A stretch of DNA of 64,000 nt. Origin: Haloarcula hispanica ATCC 33960. Lineage in GTDB: Archaea > Halobacteriota > Halobacteria > Halobacteriales > Haloarculaceae. Under the pieces are notes generated by a model that saw only the letters and a list, made by a program, of their open reading frames with translations, was not told where the DNA came from and searched no databases. The position numbers and the translations under genes are program-made. Numbering within the stretch: the first letter of the stretch is position 1; each line of letters starts with the position of its first letter. The stretch lies in NCBI RefSeq assembly GCF_000223905.1, contig NC_015948.1, forward strand, positions 2,046,001 through 2,110,000. Reading direction: 5' to 3'. Shown one piece after another: positions 18,189 to 27,751 of the stretch.

Positions 18189-19639
18189 GTGATCATAGTG
18201 GATTGGGATGACCTCAGCAAAGACGAACTTCTCTCGCGGTTTCTCCAGATGGAAAAGCGAACCGACGAGCTGGAGAAGAAGCTTGAGCAGGAGGACGAAC
18301 GAATCGAAGAGCAGCAGGAACGGATTGAGGAACTCGAAACACGGCTTCGCAAATACGAGAATCCACATACCCCGCCGAGTAAGCAACGGTCGGGGACTGA
18401 CGAGTCCCCGACCTCGCAAGATGACAAAGACGACGATGTCAGAACTGACGGCGGTACTCCCGGACGAAAAGACGGTCACGACCCGGAGTGGCGCTCTACA
18501 GCTGATCCGGACGAACAAGTTGAGGTCACCTGTGACTGCTGTCCAGAGTGTGGCCAACACTTCGACGAGTCGGTGGGCGTCAGCCCCCGACTCGTCGAGG
18601 AGATACCGGACCCGCAACCACCAGAAATCACACAGTACAACCGCCACTGCTACCAGTGCGACTCCTGTGGAACCGAGACAGTTGCTACACACCCCACCCC
18701 GACTGCCCCAGTGAGGGGCAGTTCGGGGTGAACGTTATTGCCCAATCAGCACTGTCGAGGTACGATTACCGCCTGCCCTACCGGAAGATTGCAGACCGTT
18801 TCGAGCAGTTGCACGGACTGGAGTTATCAGGCGCAGCCACTTGGCACGCGACCGAGAGCGCTGCGCGCGCCGGTCGCTGTGAATATGAGCAGATCCGCCG
18901 CCAGATCCAGCAGGCTGACGTTGTTCACATCGATGAAACAGGCATCAAGCGGAATGGTGAGCAAGCATGGATCTGGACGTTCACCACCGAGAATCATACG
19001 CTCTACGCGGTTAGAAAAAGTCGCGGAAGTGATGTTCCCGCAGAAGTCCTCGGCGAGGACTTCGCGGGAACGATCATCTGCGATGGGTGGACGGCCTATC
19101 CACCCTTCAGCGACAATCTCCAGCGGTGTTGGGCTCATATTCTGCGAGAGGCTGAAGATGCCGCTGAGATGCAACCTGAAGGCAAACCGATCTACGACTC
19201 TCTCAAGCAGTTGTACGTCGCTCTCCAGACGCGGCTGGAGAGCGACTTGACCATTCGTGAGCGAGCAGAGCTCCAGCGTGTTGCACGGAGAGTGCTTGAA
19301 TCGTTGATTGAGCGGTCAGTTCCCGATGGACCATTGGCAACACTCATCAGAAAGGTCGAAGGTGGCCTCGACCACTGGCTCACCTTCGTCGGTGAGCCAG
19401 CGGTCTCTCCGGCGAACAATGCCGCGGAAAACGCGCTCCGTGAGCCGGTGGTTCTCCGGAAACTTATCGGAACACTCCGCAATGACCGCGGGATGTTCAT
19501 TCATGAGACGGTGCTGTCCCTGCTGGCGACGTGGCGCCAGCAGGGACGCAATCCCTACGACAAACTCAAGCGAGTTTCCCGAAGCAACGAGATTATTTCA
19601 CGAGATCAGGCTGTGCCGGCCGTTGAGACCTCGGGGTAA
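18189..19639 (+). pseudogene. IS66-family transposase broken by a 5-bp tandem duplication
   Basis: The first frame (GTG start) has a leucine-zipper-like coiled coil, a HTPPSKQRSG linker and a zinc-finger segment (CDCCPECGQHF, CYQCDSCG). The second frame holds the catalytic core: VHIDETGIKRNGEQAW, TIICDGWTAYPPF and SPANNAAENALREPVVLRK. The frames are separated by accccacccc at 18691-18700; removing one accc c unit restores ATHPDCPSEGQFGVNV exactly. Family TnpA/TnpB helper genes of bacterial IS66 are absent, as in haloarchaeal members. The protein as it stands would end after about 180 residues. Confidence 0.88.
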
Positions 19640-19919
19640 ATACGTACGTTCAATCAACTATAGAAACGACTTGCTTAGGCGTGGGACAGAAGTCGGACTG
19701 ATTTTCGTTCCGACATCATACATCGTAACAACATTAATTGGTATTTATTTCCCCGGATTATATCAAACAATTGTGATTGTTGGTCAACTCTTTTTCGGTA
19801 TTGACCTCAGTGATTTAGCGCTAATTTTAGTCCTCATGATTGCAATATTGAAAGAAGCCATCGTATACAAAGTAAATCCGGGCAGATATAGGAATCCATT
19901 CTATTTCTGGAGATTGTAG
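19640..19919 (+). pseudogene. C-terminal remnant of a membrane protein, 5' end lost
   Basis: An open frame without a credible start continues from the transposase 3' end. It encodes about 90 residues ending FYFWRL. It has two hydrophobic helices (GLIFVPTSYIVTTLIGIYF and TIVIVGQLFFGI/LALILVLMIAIL) and a basic tail. Its AT-rich codon use resembles the island genes and not the transposase. The simplest reading is that the IS66-type insertion or a deletion removed the N-terminal part. The parent protein is not recognised. Confidence 0.4.
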
Positions 19920-20267
19920 ATAGAACTACGATTACTGGAATGCAAAATGTGCGCGTTGGACTCGCACGCCATCAGGACTTCTCTCCGAGCTGGTAGAAAT
20001 CACAACGATCAATTCGCAGGTACAATCTGCCGGATGATTCGGCTATGAGATAGTGAAAATAAACACTATGACAAGAGTTCTATGACAACCTAGACCATTG
20101 CCAGTTGATCTTGGGTGATGAACTGTTGCTCCGTGAGACGTTCGTGAAGAGTCACTTCGATAGCCTAGTCCTCTTGTGGATACCCGTCGTCGTATCGTTT
20201 GCTCCAGTCTCGGATCTCGTCAGCGTTTATATCGTCTACTCACGGGGCGATAGTATAGAATTGGTCG
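19920..20267. other. Intergenic, nothing recognised
   Basis: No ORF with haloarchaeal amino-acid composition. The open plus-strand frame here (rich in Ser, Val, Arg) is antisense to the small ORF that follows. No repeats of note. Confidence 0.35.
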
Positions 20268-20471
20268 TCAGGATTCATCGAGTTCATCGATCCAGTCCGA
20301 CAAGACTGCAGCGATGTTGGTGTATGCATCCGTTTTGCCTTGTCGATAGCTGTCGAGCTCATGGTATGTCTCATCTGAGCTAACGACCGAGTATGACTCG
20401 ACGAGTCGCTTTACCTCTCTCAGCGTGTGCTGGTCGAGTTCGGTTGGATCGATAGCATCGTACTTCGTCAT
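20268..20471 (-). CDS. Small acidic hypothetical protein
   Basis: A 67-residue protein beginning MTKYDAIDPTELDQHTLREV and ending WIDELDES. Composition is typically haloarchaeal (many Asp/Glu, few Lys), predicted mostly helical, no cysteines or membrane segment. It is isolated in an otherwise gene-poor zone, with no partner gene. It could be a real small protein or a fragment of a lost gene. Function unknown. Confidence 0.5.
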   Translation of the reverse strand: MTKYDAIDPTELDQHTLREVKRLVESYSVVSSDETYHELDSYRQGKTDAYTNIAAVLSDWIDELDES

Positions 20472-21828
20472 AATCCAAGGTTAGTCATCGAGACCTTAGG
20501 AAACCAGGGAAGTTGGTTCGAGGAGCCTGTCATACAATAGATCTCAACAGGCATAATTCACGGTCTCTAGCTTGAACAGAACCGGCGAATAGCGAAACCA
20601 CGGGACTAAGTTCGAATTGAAGGGTGTATAATCGTCAGGTAGAGGGTGTGAGACGTATTCCATGACACGCTGTCGAGATTTAACTCCGAACGAGGGGTGT
20701 GTCGAAGAGAGATTTAACTCCGATAAGGTGCCATAGAACGGTTGTCACACCCATCTTTTGATGTCTCGGAACGCTCAATGGAAGTGCTACATCAATCACT
20801 GCTGTGAGATGTTTCCGAGCAACTGGTGACTCAACCACGATTTGGAGTATCAGTATCCTCATGCGGACTGCTACCAAAGAGTATTTTATGACCCCTCGTT
20901 CCTCCTCTTTGAAATACGCTCTCGTTGTCGTTGGACCTCTTCTTGATATTGGCCCCCTTTTGTTCAATTTCGTCATCTTCTGTGGGCCAGTCGGGTATTC
21001 TCCGGGAGAGGCTCCACAGAGATTCCGTCATTTTGTACTGTTGAACGCAGGACAGCGGCGTGATTGAAATTTTGACATGCAGATTTCCGCCAGTATCGAC
21101 GCTTTGTCGGCATAATTTGAGACCAGACGATTCAATTTCAGGTCTCCTTCCCAGTATTCAAACATCAGATTCATGTCATACCGCGAGTAGTACGAAGTGG
21201 ACGATGGCGATGCCTCTCCCGGATACGTCCGGAGAAAGGGCGCACACGGCAGTACGGGGACGATGGATTGGGACGTCTCCTGGCCTACCTCGTCGATACG
21301 GACGCCATGATACCTGCCGCAGGAATCGGTTCGGCGATCTCACCGACAAAGTTATTTCAGTCTGCGAGGCGAGTTTCGTGGCACAGAGTACGTACCGCTC
21401 CTCAAGATCTTAGCTACCAACGCCACGACCAACCCCCATTCGGTGGGTGATAAATGGGCCGCGATGACCCATGACACCCAGTTTACACCCCACGAGCGAC
21501 AGCTTCCCGTACGCAGTTCTATCTTCGATCACTCGCCTGTTAGACACCTCCAAGGGGGCTGTACAACATCTAGGAGATCACCCTGCTGGAGCTAAGCGAG
21601 TTTAGACCGACCCTGGCACCTGCCCCAATCGCGAACCCACAGCGGCCTACAAGTAGTTTGCTCACGATCCAATACGGCTCAGTCCGGGCGTCGTGAAGAA
21701 GGGATTGCCCTCAAATTCGGACAGTGGCGACATGGATCATGCCGATAACCCCGTAGTGAGGAAATTGGAGACAAAACAGCGGCTTACCAGCACTTGATAA
21801 AATAAAGAAGTATAGACATTCAGCAGTT
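20472..21828. other. 1.36-kb gene-poor stretch downstream of secY
   Basis: No frame gives a recognisable or compositionally convincing protein. One minus-strand frame (20831-21031; MTESLWSLSRRIPDWPTEDD) has a haloarchaeal look but no family signature, and may be a fragment. Two 15-bp direct repeats (20675-20689 and 20709-20723, gagatttaactccga) lie 34 bp apart. The stretch adjoins the secY stop and is probably decayed DNA at the island boundary. Confidence 0.45.
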
Positions 21829-23292
21829 CTATCCAAACATCTGGCGCATCATCGGATGCATCTCCATGAGTTGCTCTTCGGCGATCTCCTCGTACAGCTT
21901 GTACGTAATGGAGACCGTCAGTAGCAGCCCGGTACCGGAGACGCCGCCGATGGTACCCAGCATGTTGGCCATCACGGCGAGCAACCCAACCAAGGCGCCG
22001 CCGATGACAGTCACTTGCGGGATATACCGCTCGAGGACCTTTTCGATGACGCCGACGTTCTGTCGGAAGCCGGGGATCTGCATCCCGGAGTTGTGGATCT
22101 GCTTGGCCGTTGCTTCCGGGCCCATGTCGGTGGTTTCGACCCAGAACACGGCGAAGACTGCGCCGCCGACCAGCATGACGAACAGGTCGATTCCAACGCG
22201 GGTCAGGATCTGCCAGACCGGCTGAGCAGTCCCTTCCAGCCACCACATCCAGTCGCCACGGCTCTGAATGGGGGCGAGGAAGTAGAACAGGCCGCCGGTC
22301 GGCTGGCCGTTGGCGTACGTGCCAAGGAACGCTGGCATCGAACCCAGCTGGGCGTTCAGGATACGGCCCAGGAACTGGATGTTCGCCTGCAGTGCCCGGA
22401 CGAGGATCATCGGCAGGACGCTCGCGTAGATGAGCTTGACCGGGAAGCGGCCACGGGCTCCTTTCACGCGGGCGTTCGACAGCGGGATCTCCACGCGGAC
22501 CGATTCGGCATAGACGACCACTGCGAAGATGAGGACCGTCGTGAACAGTCCCAGCAGTTCGCCCTGCAGCAACACGGTCTGGAGGCCATCAGCAGCCAGC
22601 ACTGGCCCGGTGCCGCGCTCGCCGGTGATGAACAGGTACCAGGTGTAGATTATCCCTTCGTTGTTGCCGATAAACGGCGTCGTCAGGATGCCACCGATGA
22701 GTCGCTGGCTCACGCCGGCGACAATGAACAGGCCGATACCGGAGCCGACGCCCCATTTGGAGATGACCTCGTCCATGAACAGGATGAGGACACCGCCGAC
22801 GAACATCTGGGCGAAGATGAGCCACTGGACACCGGCCGTACCGATACCCAGTGAGTTCGCGACCGCCGTGTCAGCCGGGAGGAAGCCGCCGGCAAACACC
22901 ATCGGGAGCCCGGTAAGACAGATCATCACGAGTACCAGCAGCTTCTGGAGCCCCTGATAGAGGATCTGGTCTCGCGGGTCGTCTTGGGTGTTCAGCCCGA
23001 GCAGGTCCGCCCCACCGAGGAGCTGTAACACGATGGACGCCGTAACGATCGGACCGATACCCAGCTGCATGATGCTCCCCTGGCCAGAGGCCAGAATCGA
23101 GGAGAAGCGCCCGAACACCTGTTGACTGGCGTCGATGTCCAGCCCGAACAGCTTCACGTTCGTCAGGAAGAAATACAGCAGGAGCACGCCTCCTGTCCAG
23201 GTGAGCTTGCGCTTGAACGGAACGTGTCCGTCCGGCCGCTGGACTGCGGGCATCCGGACAAGCAGTGGTTCGGCGGTGTCCTTCCAGCTCAT
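21829..23292 (-). CDS. secY: Preprotein translocase subunit SecY
   Basis: A 487-residue polytopic protein, the channel subunit of the Sec translocon. Ten transmembrane helices are readable. The plug/TM2 region reads FGLDIDASQQVFGRFSSILA, the second is followed by GSIMQLGIGPIVTASIVLQL, and the ribosome-contacting C5 loop by MQIPGFRQNVGVIEKVLERY. Haloarchaeal SecY is of this length. It is the distal gene of the spc operon, 6 bp after uL15. Downstream on the same strand no adenylate-kinase-like gene follows; the sequence passes directly into gene-poor DNA. Confidence 0.97.
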   Translation of the reverse strand: MSWKDTAEPLLVRMPAVQRPDGHVPFKRKLTWTGGVLLLYFFLTNVKLFGLDIDASQQVFGRFSSILASGQGSIMQLGIGPIVTASIVLQLLGGADLLGLNTQDDPRDQILYQGLQKLLVLVMICLTGLPMVFAGGFLPADTAVANSLGIGTAGVQWLIFAQMFVGGVLILFMDEVISKWGVGSGIGLFIVAGVSQRLIGGILTTPFIGNNEGIIYTWYLFITGERGTGPVLAADGLQTVLLQGELLGLFTTVLIFAVVVYAESVRVEIPLSNARVKGARGRFPVKLIYASVLPMILVRALQANIQFLGRILNAQLGSMPAFLGTYANGQPTGGLFYFLAPIQSRGDWMWWLEGTAQPVWQILTRVGIDLFVMLVGGAVFAVFWVETTDMGPEATAKQIHNSGMQIPGFRQNVGVIEKVLERYIPQVTVIGGALVGLLAVMANMLGTIGGVSGTGLLLTVSITYKLYEEIAEEQLMEMHPMMRQMFG

Positions 23293-23298
23293 CGTTCG

Positions 23299-23796
23299 TT
23301 ATTCCTCGTCCGCGTCCGCGTCTTCGTCTGTCTCGGCCTCGGCCTGGCGCTCCTGGCCGAGGTCGGTCAGTTCGACGCTCCCGCCTGCGGCTTCGACTTT
23401 CTCGCGAGCGCCCTCGGAGAAGTCGTCGGCGATGAGCGTGAGTTCGTGGCGAACCTGGCCGGCACCGAGTACCTTCACGTAATCGGCGTCGTCGGCGTCT
23501 TCGACCACATCACGGACATCGACGCGGAAGCCACCGTCTTCGACTTCGGCGACGTCGTCGGCGGCCAGCAGCGTCACGTTCTCGTCGATCTCGCGAACGT
23601 CGATAGTGGCGGCCTCTTCCTGCACCTTCTGCGGGCGCTTGAAGCCGCTCTTGCCGAGCGGTTCGTGGTTGTGGAATTCGTGCTTGTCACGGCCTGCGGC
23701 ACCGCGACCACCGCGGTGGCCGGCACCACGTCGGTTCTTGTGCGAGCCGCCGCCGTGCGTGCGCGAGCCGCGCTGTCGTTTCTTTTTGCTCGTCAT
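23299..23796 (-). CDS. rpl15: Large-subunit ribosomal protein uL15
   Basis: 165 residues. The N-terminus is basic and glycine-rich (RTHGGGSHKNRRGAGHRGGR), the rRNA-threading extension of uL15. The later AGGSVELTDLGQ is the end of the globular domain, followed by an acidic haloarchaeal tail. Its ATG overlaps the uL30 stop by one base and secY follows after 6 bp. It stabilises the 23S rRNA core near the tunnel. Confidence 0.96.
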   Translation of the reverse strand: MTSKKKRQRGSRTHGGGSHKNRRGAGHRGGRGAAGRDKHEFHNHEPLGKSGFKRPQKVQEEAATIDVREIDENVTLLAADDVAEVEDGGFRVDVRDVVEDADDADYVKVLGAGQVRHELTLIADDFSEGAREKVEAAGGSVELTDLGQERQAEAETDEDADADEE

Positions 23797-24260
23797 TATC
23801 GCATCGCCTCCAGGAGGTCGTCGATACCCTCGGTGTCGTGTTTCCCGAGCTGCCCGCCCTCCTTGACGGGGTGTTTGACGCCGTCGTGACCGCCGCGGGG
23901 CGGGTGCAGACGGAGTGTCGGGGACAGTCCCTGCTCGCGTAGCGTCGTCTCCTCGGAGAGGAGCGCGAACGCGAGCCCGGAGATGTCGTCATAGTCCGTG
24001 TTCTCGGCGACCCACTCGTCGTCCACGTCGGCGTCGCCCTCGAGCGGCTCGGCGCGCGTCGCCAGGACTGTCTCCAGCGTCTCCTGGCTCGGCTCACCGA
24101 AGGCGACGAAGTCGTTGACCTTCGTCACCATGCCGCGGTAGGCGTCCGTCTCGGGGACGAGCGTGCAGTGGTTCACATGGTGGATGTTGAGCATCTCCAG
24201 AGTGTCCTGGATGTCGCTGTGCATGTTGACTTCGCCACGGAGCTGGACGAGCGCGTGCAT
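23796..24260 (-). CDS. rpl30: Large-subunit ribosomal protein uL30
   Basis: 154 residues, the long archaeal/eukaryotic type (bacterial L30 is about 60). The start HALVQLRGEVNMHSDIQDTL with MLNIHHVNHCTLVPETDAYR is diagnostic. A GTG three bases earlier is possible, but the ATG overlaps the uS5 TGA by one base (TGATG), the standard coupling in this operon. The C-terminal part contains the archaeal insertion ending LRLHPPRGGHDGVKHPVKEG, which faces 5S rRNA/uL18 in archaeal ribosomes. Confidence 0.96.
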   Translation of the reverse strand: MHALVQLRGEVNMHSDIQDTLEMLNIHHVNHCTLVPETDAYRGMVTKVNDFVAFGEPSQETLETVLATRAEPLEGDADVDDEWVAENTDYDDISGLAFALLSEETTLREQGLSPTLRLHPPRGGHDGVKHPVKEGGQLGKHDTEGIDDLLEAMR

Positions 24261-24898
24261 CACTCGATCACCTCTCGCTTCTCGAAGGTTCGTTCGGGGA
24301 CGCGTGCCTCGGCCGTGTTCTGCAGGGCGTTGAACGTCGCCTTTGCGAAGTTGACCGTGGTGCGCGTGTTCCCGCTACTGCGTGTCCAGATGTCCTCGAT
24401 ACCGGCGAGTTCGAGCACCTTGCGGACGGTCTCTCCGCCCGCGAGGCCCAGCCCGCGCGGGGCCGGCTGCAGCTCGACTTCGACGCTCCCGGCCTTGCCC
24501 TCGGTGCGCAGCGCGACCGTGTGCGGACGGCCACAGCCACACTCCCAGGACCCGCAGCCGCGGGAGACGTCGATGATGTTCAGCTTCGCGATGTCGATGG
24601 CTTTCTGGATGGCACCGCCGACCTGGTCGTCACGCCCTTCGGCGTAGCCGATGAGGCCGTCGCGGTTGCCAACGGCGACCACGCAGCGGAACTTCACGCG
24701 GCGGCCGGAGTCTGTCATCCGCTGGACCATGTTGATGTCCAGCACTTCGTCTTCCAGGTCGGGAACGAGCTGGTCGACGACTTCCGATTCTTTCAGCGGG
24801 AGTCCGGAGTTCAGCGCCTCCTGCATGGAGTCGATTTCGCCCTCGACGACCTGCTTGCCGAGGCGTGTCCGTGGCTCCCATCCGTTGTTAGCACTCAT
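24260..24898 (-). CDS. rps5: Small-subunit ribosomal protein uS5
   Basis: 212 residues. The double-stranded-RNA-binding-like N-domain carries [20 protein letters not shown], followed by [20 protein letters not shown]. The C-domain has [20 protein letters not shown]. The [12 protein letters not shown] segment is an archaeal/eukaryotic feature with three closely spaced cysteines. It acts in decoding fidelity at the mRNA entry side. It overlaps uL18 by 4 bp and uL30 by 1 bp. Confidence 0.97.
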   Translation of the reverse strand: MSANNGWEPRTRLGKQVVEGEIDSMQEALNSGLPLKESEVVDQLVPDLEDEVLDINMVQRMTDSGRRVKFRCVVAVGNRDGLIGYAEGRDDQVGGAIQKAIDIAKLNIIDVSRGCGSWECGCGRPHTVALRTEGKAGSVEVELQPAPRGLGLAGGETVRKVLELAGIEDIWTRSSGNTRTTVNFAKATFNALQNTAEARVPERTFEKREVIE

Positions 24899-25458
24899 AG
24901 TTCGATGTCACCGTCCAGTAGGGTCTCTCGGAGCTCGTCGAAGTGCTCCGGGAGGTCTGCAGCGTCGAAGTCGCCGCTGTACAGCGGCTCCTCGAGCTGC
25001 TCGTCGTACTCGGCGATGTGGGCACCGCGCGTGCGCTGCCAGTCGGCGAGTACGTCGTCGTTGTGTGGAATGTCCAGGCCGGCGTCGATTGCGCCTTCCT
25101 GTATTGCGAATACTTTGCTTCCGGGGGTCGGGCTGTTGAGTCCGATGTCGAGCACTGCCTCCTCGATGCCCGCTTCCTGCGCGCGAAGCCCGGCGAGCAG
25201 ACCGGTGAGGTAGGCCGAGGGCATGTTGCCCGTCGGGGCCTCCCAGCCGTACTCGGCGAGGTCGCTCGAGTGAGCGGACGCGAGAGTGTCGTCGCCGTTG
25301 GGGCCAAGCGTCACCAGCTGCGCCCTGACGTGTTTATTGCTCTTTCGAGCAACGAGACGTGGCTTACCGGATTTCAACAGGCGCAACCGCTGATGGTAAT
25401 CGGTTCTGGCCTCGCGGCGTCGCCGCATCGGTACTTTGTATCGTGGTCCTGTCGCCAT
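24895..25458 (-). CDS. rpl18: Large-subunit ribosomal protein uL18
   Basis: 187 residues, the archaeal long form that binds 5S rRNA. It starts [20 protein letters not shown] and has the conserved [20 protein letters not shown] strand. The later [20 protein letters not shown] and [17 protein letters not shown] are typical of haloarchaeal uL18. The stop overlaps the uS5 start by 4 bp; its own ATG overlaps the eL19 stop by 1 bp. Confidence 0.97.
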   Translation of the reverse strand: MATGPRYKVPMRRRREARTDYHQRLRLLKSGKPRLVARKSNKHVRAQLVTLGPNGDDTLASAHSSDLAEYGWEAPTGNMPSAYLTGLLAGLRAQEAGIEEAVLDIGLNSPTPGSKVFAIQEGAIDAGLDIPHNDDVLADWQRTRGAHIAEYDEQLEEPLYSGDFDAADLPEHFDELRETLLDGDIEL

Positions 25459-25910
25459 TATGCGTCACCGTGGTTTGCGTCGATGTAACGTTCGAGATCG
25501 GCAACGCTGTCGAACTCGCCACCGCCGGCCTTGTCGTACAGGTCGCGGTACTGCGAACTCGAAAGCGTTCCCTCGTCACGCAGTTCGCGCAGCTTCGTCC
25601 GCTGTGCGCGGATGCGTGACTCCCAGTCCTCCTTGGAGTTCTGCCGTGCGCCTGCCTTGCCCTTCCGGGAACCGGCTCCCTTCTGGTGGCCGTACGCACG
25701 CTTCTTCTGGCGCTCCCGGGCGCGTCCGCGGGAGTTGCCTTTCTTGTCTTTCGCCTGAATGGCGCCCTCATCGACCAGTTCGCGAACGTCCTCGCGGGTA
25801 ATCGCATCGGCGATATCGCCCTGTCGCTCGGGGTCGAACCAGACGCGGTTCTTCCCGACGTCGAGGACGTCCGACGCGAGTCGCTTCTGTGCGGAGAGGT
25901 CTGTCATCAC
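25458..25910 (-). CDS. rpl19e: Large-subunit ribosomal protein eL19
   Basis: 150 residues, all helical and basic in the centre. [20 protein letters not shown] and [20 protein letters not shown] are the conserved N-terminal half. The connecting arm reads [20 protein letters not shown], which threads across 23S rRNA. eL19 is absent from bacteria. It overlaps eL32 by 4 bp. Confidence 0.97.
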   Translation of the reverse strand: MMTDLSAQKRLASDVLDVGKNRVWFDPERQGDIADAITREDVRELVDEGAIQAKDKKGNSRGRARERQKKRAYGHQKGAGSRKGKAGARQNSKEDWESRIRAQRTKLRELRDEGTLSSSQYRDLYDKAGGGEFDSVADLERYIDANHGDA

Positions 25911-26632
25911 TCACTCACCTCGACTTCGACGTAGGTGGGGTTGAGCACGCGGATGCCCGCGTCCTCGGCTTCCTCTTCGATTCGCTCGCGCTTGCGAGCG
26001 CCGACCTTCGAGGCAATACGGACGGCTTCCGTGTCCCCGTCGACGCCTTCGAGGTCGTCCACGTTGTGCACGCGGACCTCCTCGAAGCCCGAGGGGTGCT
26101 TGCCGCGAACCGCGGTCGGCGAGCGGAAGCCCGCCTCGACCGTGTCGCCCTTGCCCTTGATGCCGCGGCGCTGCTTCGAGAGCTGGCCGCGGGGCTTGCG
26201 CCACGAGGTCGAGACGCGCTTTTTCTTGTGGTGGTCCTGGCGGTTGAACTGCGGCTTGCCGACCCGGTGTCGCTGGGTCAGGAGCCGCGCGTCCTCGTCG
26301 GAGAGGTCCGGCGTCTTGTCGGTGAGCCCGCGGGCCTGGAGTTCCGTCTCCACGTCCTCGTCGGGCGCTTCCTCGCCGCCTTCCTCTTCGACTTCGGCTT
26401 CGGTCTCGGACTCGACTTCGAGTCCGCCGACGTCGGCCTTGATTCGGGCCGCCAGCGCGTTCCCGATACCGCTGACATCGGCGAGCGCGGACTGGTCGGC
26501 ACCGCGAACGTCTTCGACCGATTCGAAGCCGGCCTCGCGGAGCGACTCCGCCTTGGACGGGCCGACGCCGCTGATGTCAGTCAGTTCGGTGTACTCTTCC
26601 TCTGCTTCGACGTCTTCTTCGTTATCCGCCAT
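25907..26632 (-). CDS. rpl32e: Large-subunit ribosomal protein eL32 with N-terminal helix-hairpin-helix extension
   Basis: 241 residues, roughly 100 longer than a minimal eL32. Residues about 1-60 hold two helix-hairpin-helix repeats ([19 protein letters not shown] and [20 protein letters not shown]), then an acidic linker, then the eL32 core from about residue 110 ([33 protein letters not shown] before it). The extension is known in haloarchaeal eL32 but its job is not clear; HhH units usually contact nucleic acid. The ATG overlaps the uL6 stop by 1 bp. Confidence 0.95.
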   Translation of the reverse strand: MADNEEDVEAEEEYTELTDISGVGPSKAESLREAGFESVEDVRGADQSALADVSGIGNALAARIKADVGGLEVESETEAEVEEEGGEEAPDEDVETELQARGLTDKTPDLSDEDARLLTQRHRVGKPQFNRQDHHKKKRVSTSWRKPRGQLSKQRRGIKGKGDTVEAGFRSPTAVRGKHPSGFEEVRVHNVDDLEGVDGDTEAVRIASKVGARKRERIEEEAEDAGIRVLNPTYVEVEVSE

Positions 26633-27168
26633 CAGGCGTCACCTCGGTTCGGTTTGCGGGTGATGTACACCCCGTCCTGGAACACGCGCACGTCCTTGTC
26701 GTTGATGCGCGTGAGCTGCTCGATGTCCGCGGCGGTCTGGCCGACAGCTTCGATGTCGGGACCGCTGATGGTCAGCTCCTCGCCGTCGATTTCGACGTCC
26801 GTGTCGCCGTGGATCGTCGTGCGGCGGGGGGCCTTCTCGCCCAGGAAGTTCTCGATGACGACTTCGTCACCCTCGACGTCGACCTGCATCGGGAAGTGAG
26901 AGTAAAAGACCTCCATACCGTACTCCCAGCCCTCGGTCACGCCGTGGAACATATTCTCGATGTGGCTCTGGAAGGTACCGATCGTCGACATCGTCTTGGC
27001 GTTGTCCTCATCGGATTCGATGACGACCGTGTCGCCGTCGACGGACACGTCGATGTCAGGGTACCAGAGCCGACGCGTGACGCTGCCGTTGTCCCCCTCG
27101 ACGGTGATGTCAAGGTGGTCCTGCTCGGCGTCCACGTCCTCCGGAATCTCCAGTTCTACTCGTGGCAT
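26632..27168 (-). CDS. rpl6: Large-subunit ribosomal protein uL6
   Basis: 178 residues, two repeated beta-alpha domains. The start [20 protein letters not shown], the central [20 protein letters not shown] and the late [20 protein letters not shown] with RVFQDGVYI are diagnostic of archaeal uL6/L9e. It sits near the factor-binding stalk base and the sarcin-ricin loop. Two bases separate it from uS8. Confidence 0.97.
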   Translation of the reverse strand: MPRVELEIPEDVDAEQDHLDITVEGDNGSVTRRLWYPDIDVSVDGDTVVIESDEDNAKTMSTIGTFQSHIENMFHGVTEGWEYGMEVFYSHFPMQVDVEGDEVVIENFLGEKAPRRTTIHGDTDVEIDGEELTISGPDIEAVGQTAADIEQLTRINDKDVRVFQDGVYITRKPNRGDA

Positions 27169-27170
27169 TG

Positions 27171-27563
27171 TTAGTATACGTACGCGATGACTTGGCCACC
27201 GACGCCCTGCTCACGAGCCTCGTAGTGGCTCATGATGCCGTGGCTGGTCGTCACGACGAGGGTCCCGTAGTCACGGGCCGGGAGGAACCGCTTCTCCCAT
27301 TTCTCGAACTCGTCTGCGCCCGCAGAGTAGCGGGGCTTGACCGGGCCACACTCGTTGATGGCTCCTTTCAGTTCGACTTCGAACTCGCCGGCTTTGCCGT
27401 CGTCGACGAAACTGAATCCGTCGATGTACCCGCGGTCGTAGAAGACCTCGAGGACGCTGCCGATCTCGTTCGAAGCGGGCGATACTGTCTGCTCTAGGTG
27501 CCCGACGCTTTCGGCGTTGTTAAGCGCCGACAGTGCGTTGGCAAATGGGTCGTTCCCTGTCAT
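27171..27563 (-). CDS. rps8: Small-subunit ribosomal protein uS8
   Basis: 130 residues, the archaeal length. The start TGNDPFANALSALNNAESVG is the conserved N-terminal helix; a longer frame upstream would run into uS14 and is rejected. The C-terminal DYGTLVVTTSHGIMSHYEAR is the 16S helix-21 binding motif (STSxGIM-like). It is 2 bp from uS14 and from uL6. uS8 nucleates the central domain of the small subunit. Confidence 0.97.
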   Translation of the reverse strand: MTGNDPFANALSALNNAESVGHLEQTVSPASNEIGSVLEVFYDRGYIDGFSFVDDGKAGEFEVELKGAINECGPVKPRYSAGADEFEKWEKRFLPARDYGTLVVTTSHGIMSHYEAREQGVGGQVIAYVY

Positions 27564-27565
27564 TG

Positions 27566-27751
27566 TTAGCTGTACTTCCTGAAGCCCATGCCTCGCGAAA
27601 TCTCGCGGAAGCACTGGCGGCACAGCCAGATGTCGTACTTGCCGACGAGTCCCTGTTCGCGACCGCAGCGCTGACAGGACTCGAGCTGGCCAGTTCGCTC
27701 ACTGGATGCCGTCTCGGAATCGGGCTCGTCTGTGGTTTCACTTTCGCTCAT
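27566..27751 (-). CDS. rps14: Small-subunit ribosomal protein uS14, zinc-binding form
   Basis: 61 residues. An acidic leader of about 20 residues precedes the zinc ribbon [20 protein letters not shown], which with the following QC supplies four cysteines, and the ending GFRKYS, which is invariant among archaeal uS14. The stop lies 2 bp before uS8 and the ATG overlaps uL5 by 4 bp. It contacts the 3' major domain of 16S rRNA. Confidence 0.96.
   Translation of the reverse strand: MSESETTDEPDSETASSERTGQLESCQRCGREQGLVGKYDIWLCRQCFREISRGMGFRKYS

Noticed and set aside
20105-20383. Plus-strand ORF opposite the small acidic protein
   Set aside because: Composition is that of an antisense strand and it overlaps the better minus-strand candidate.
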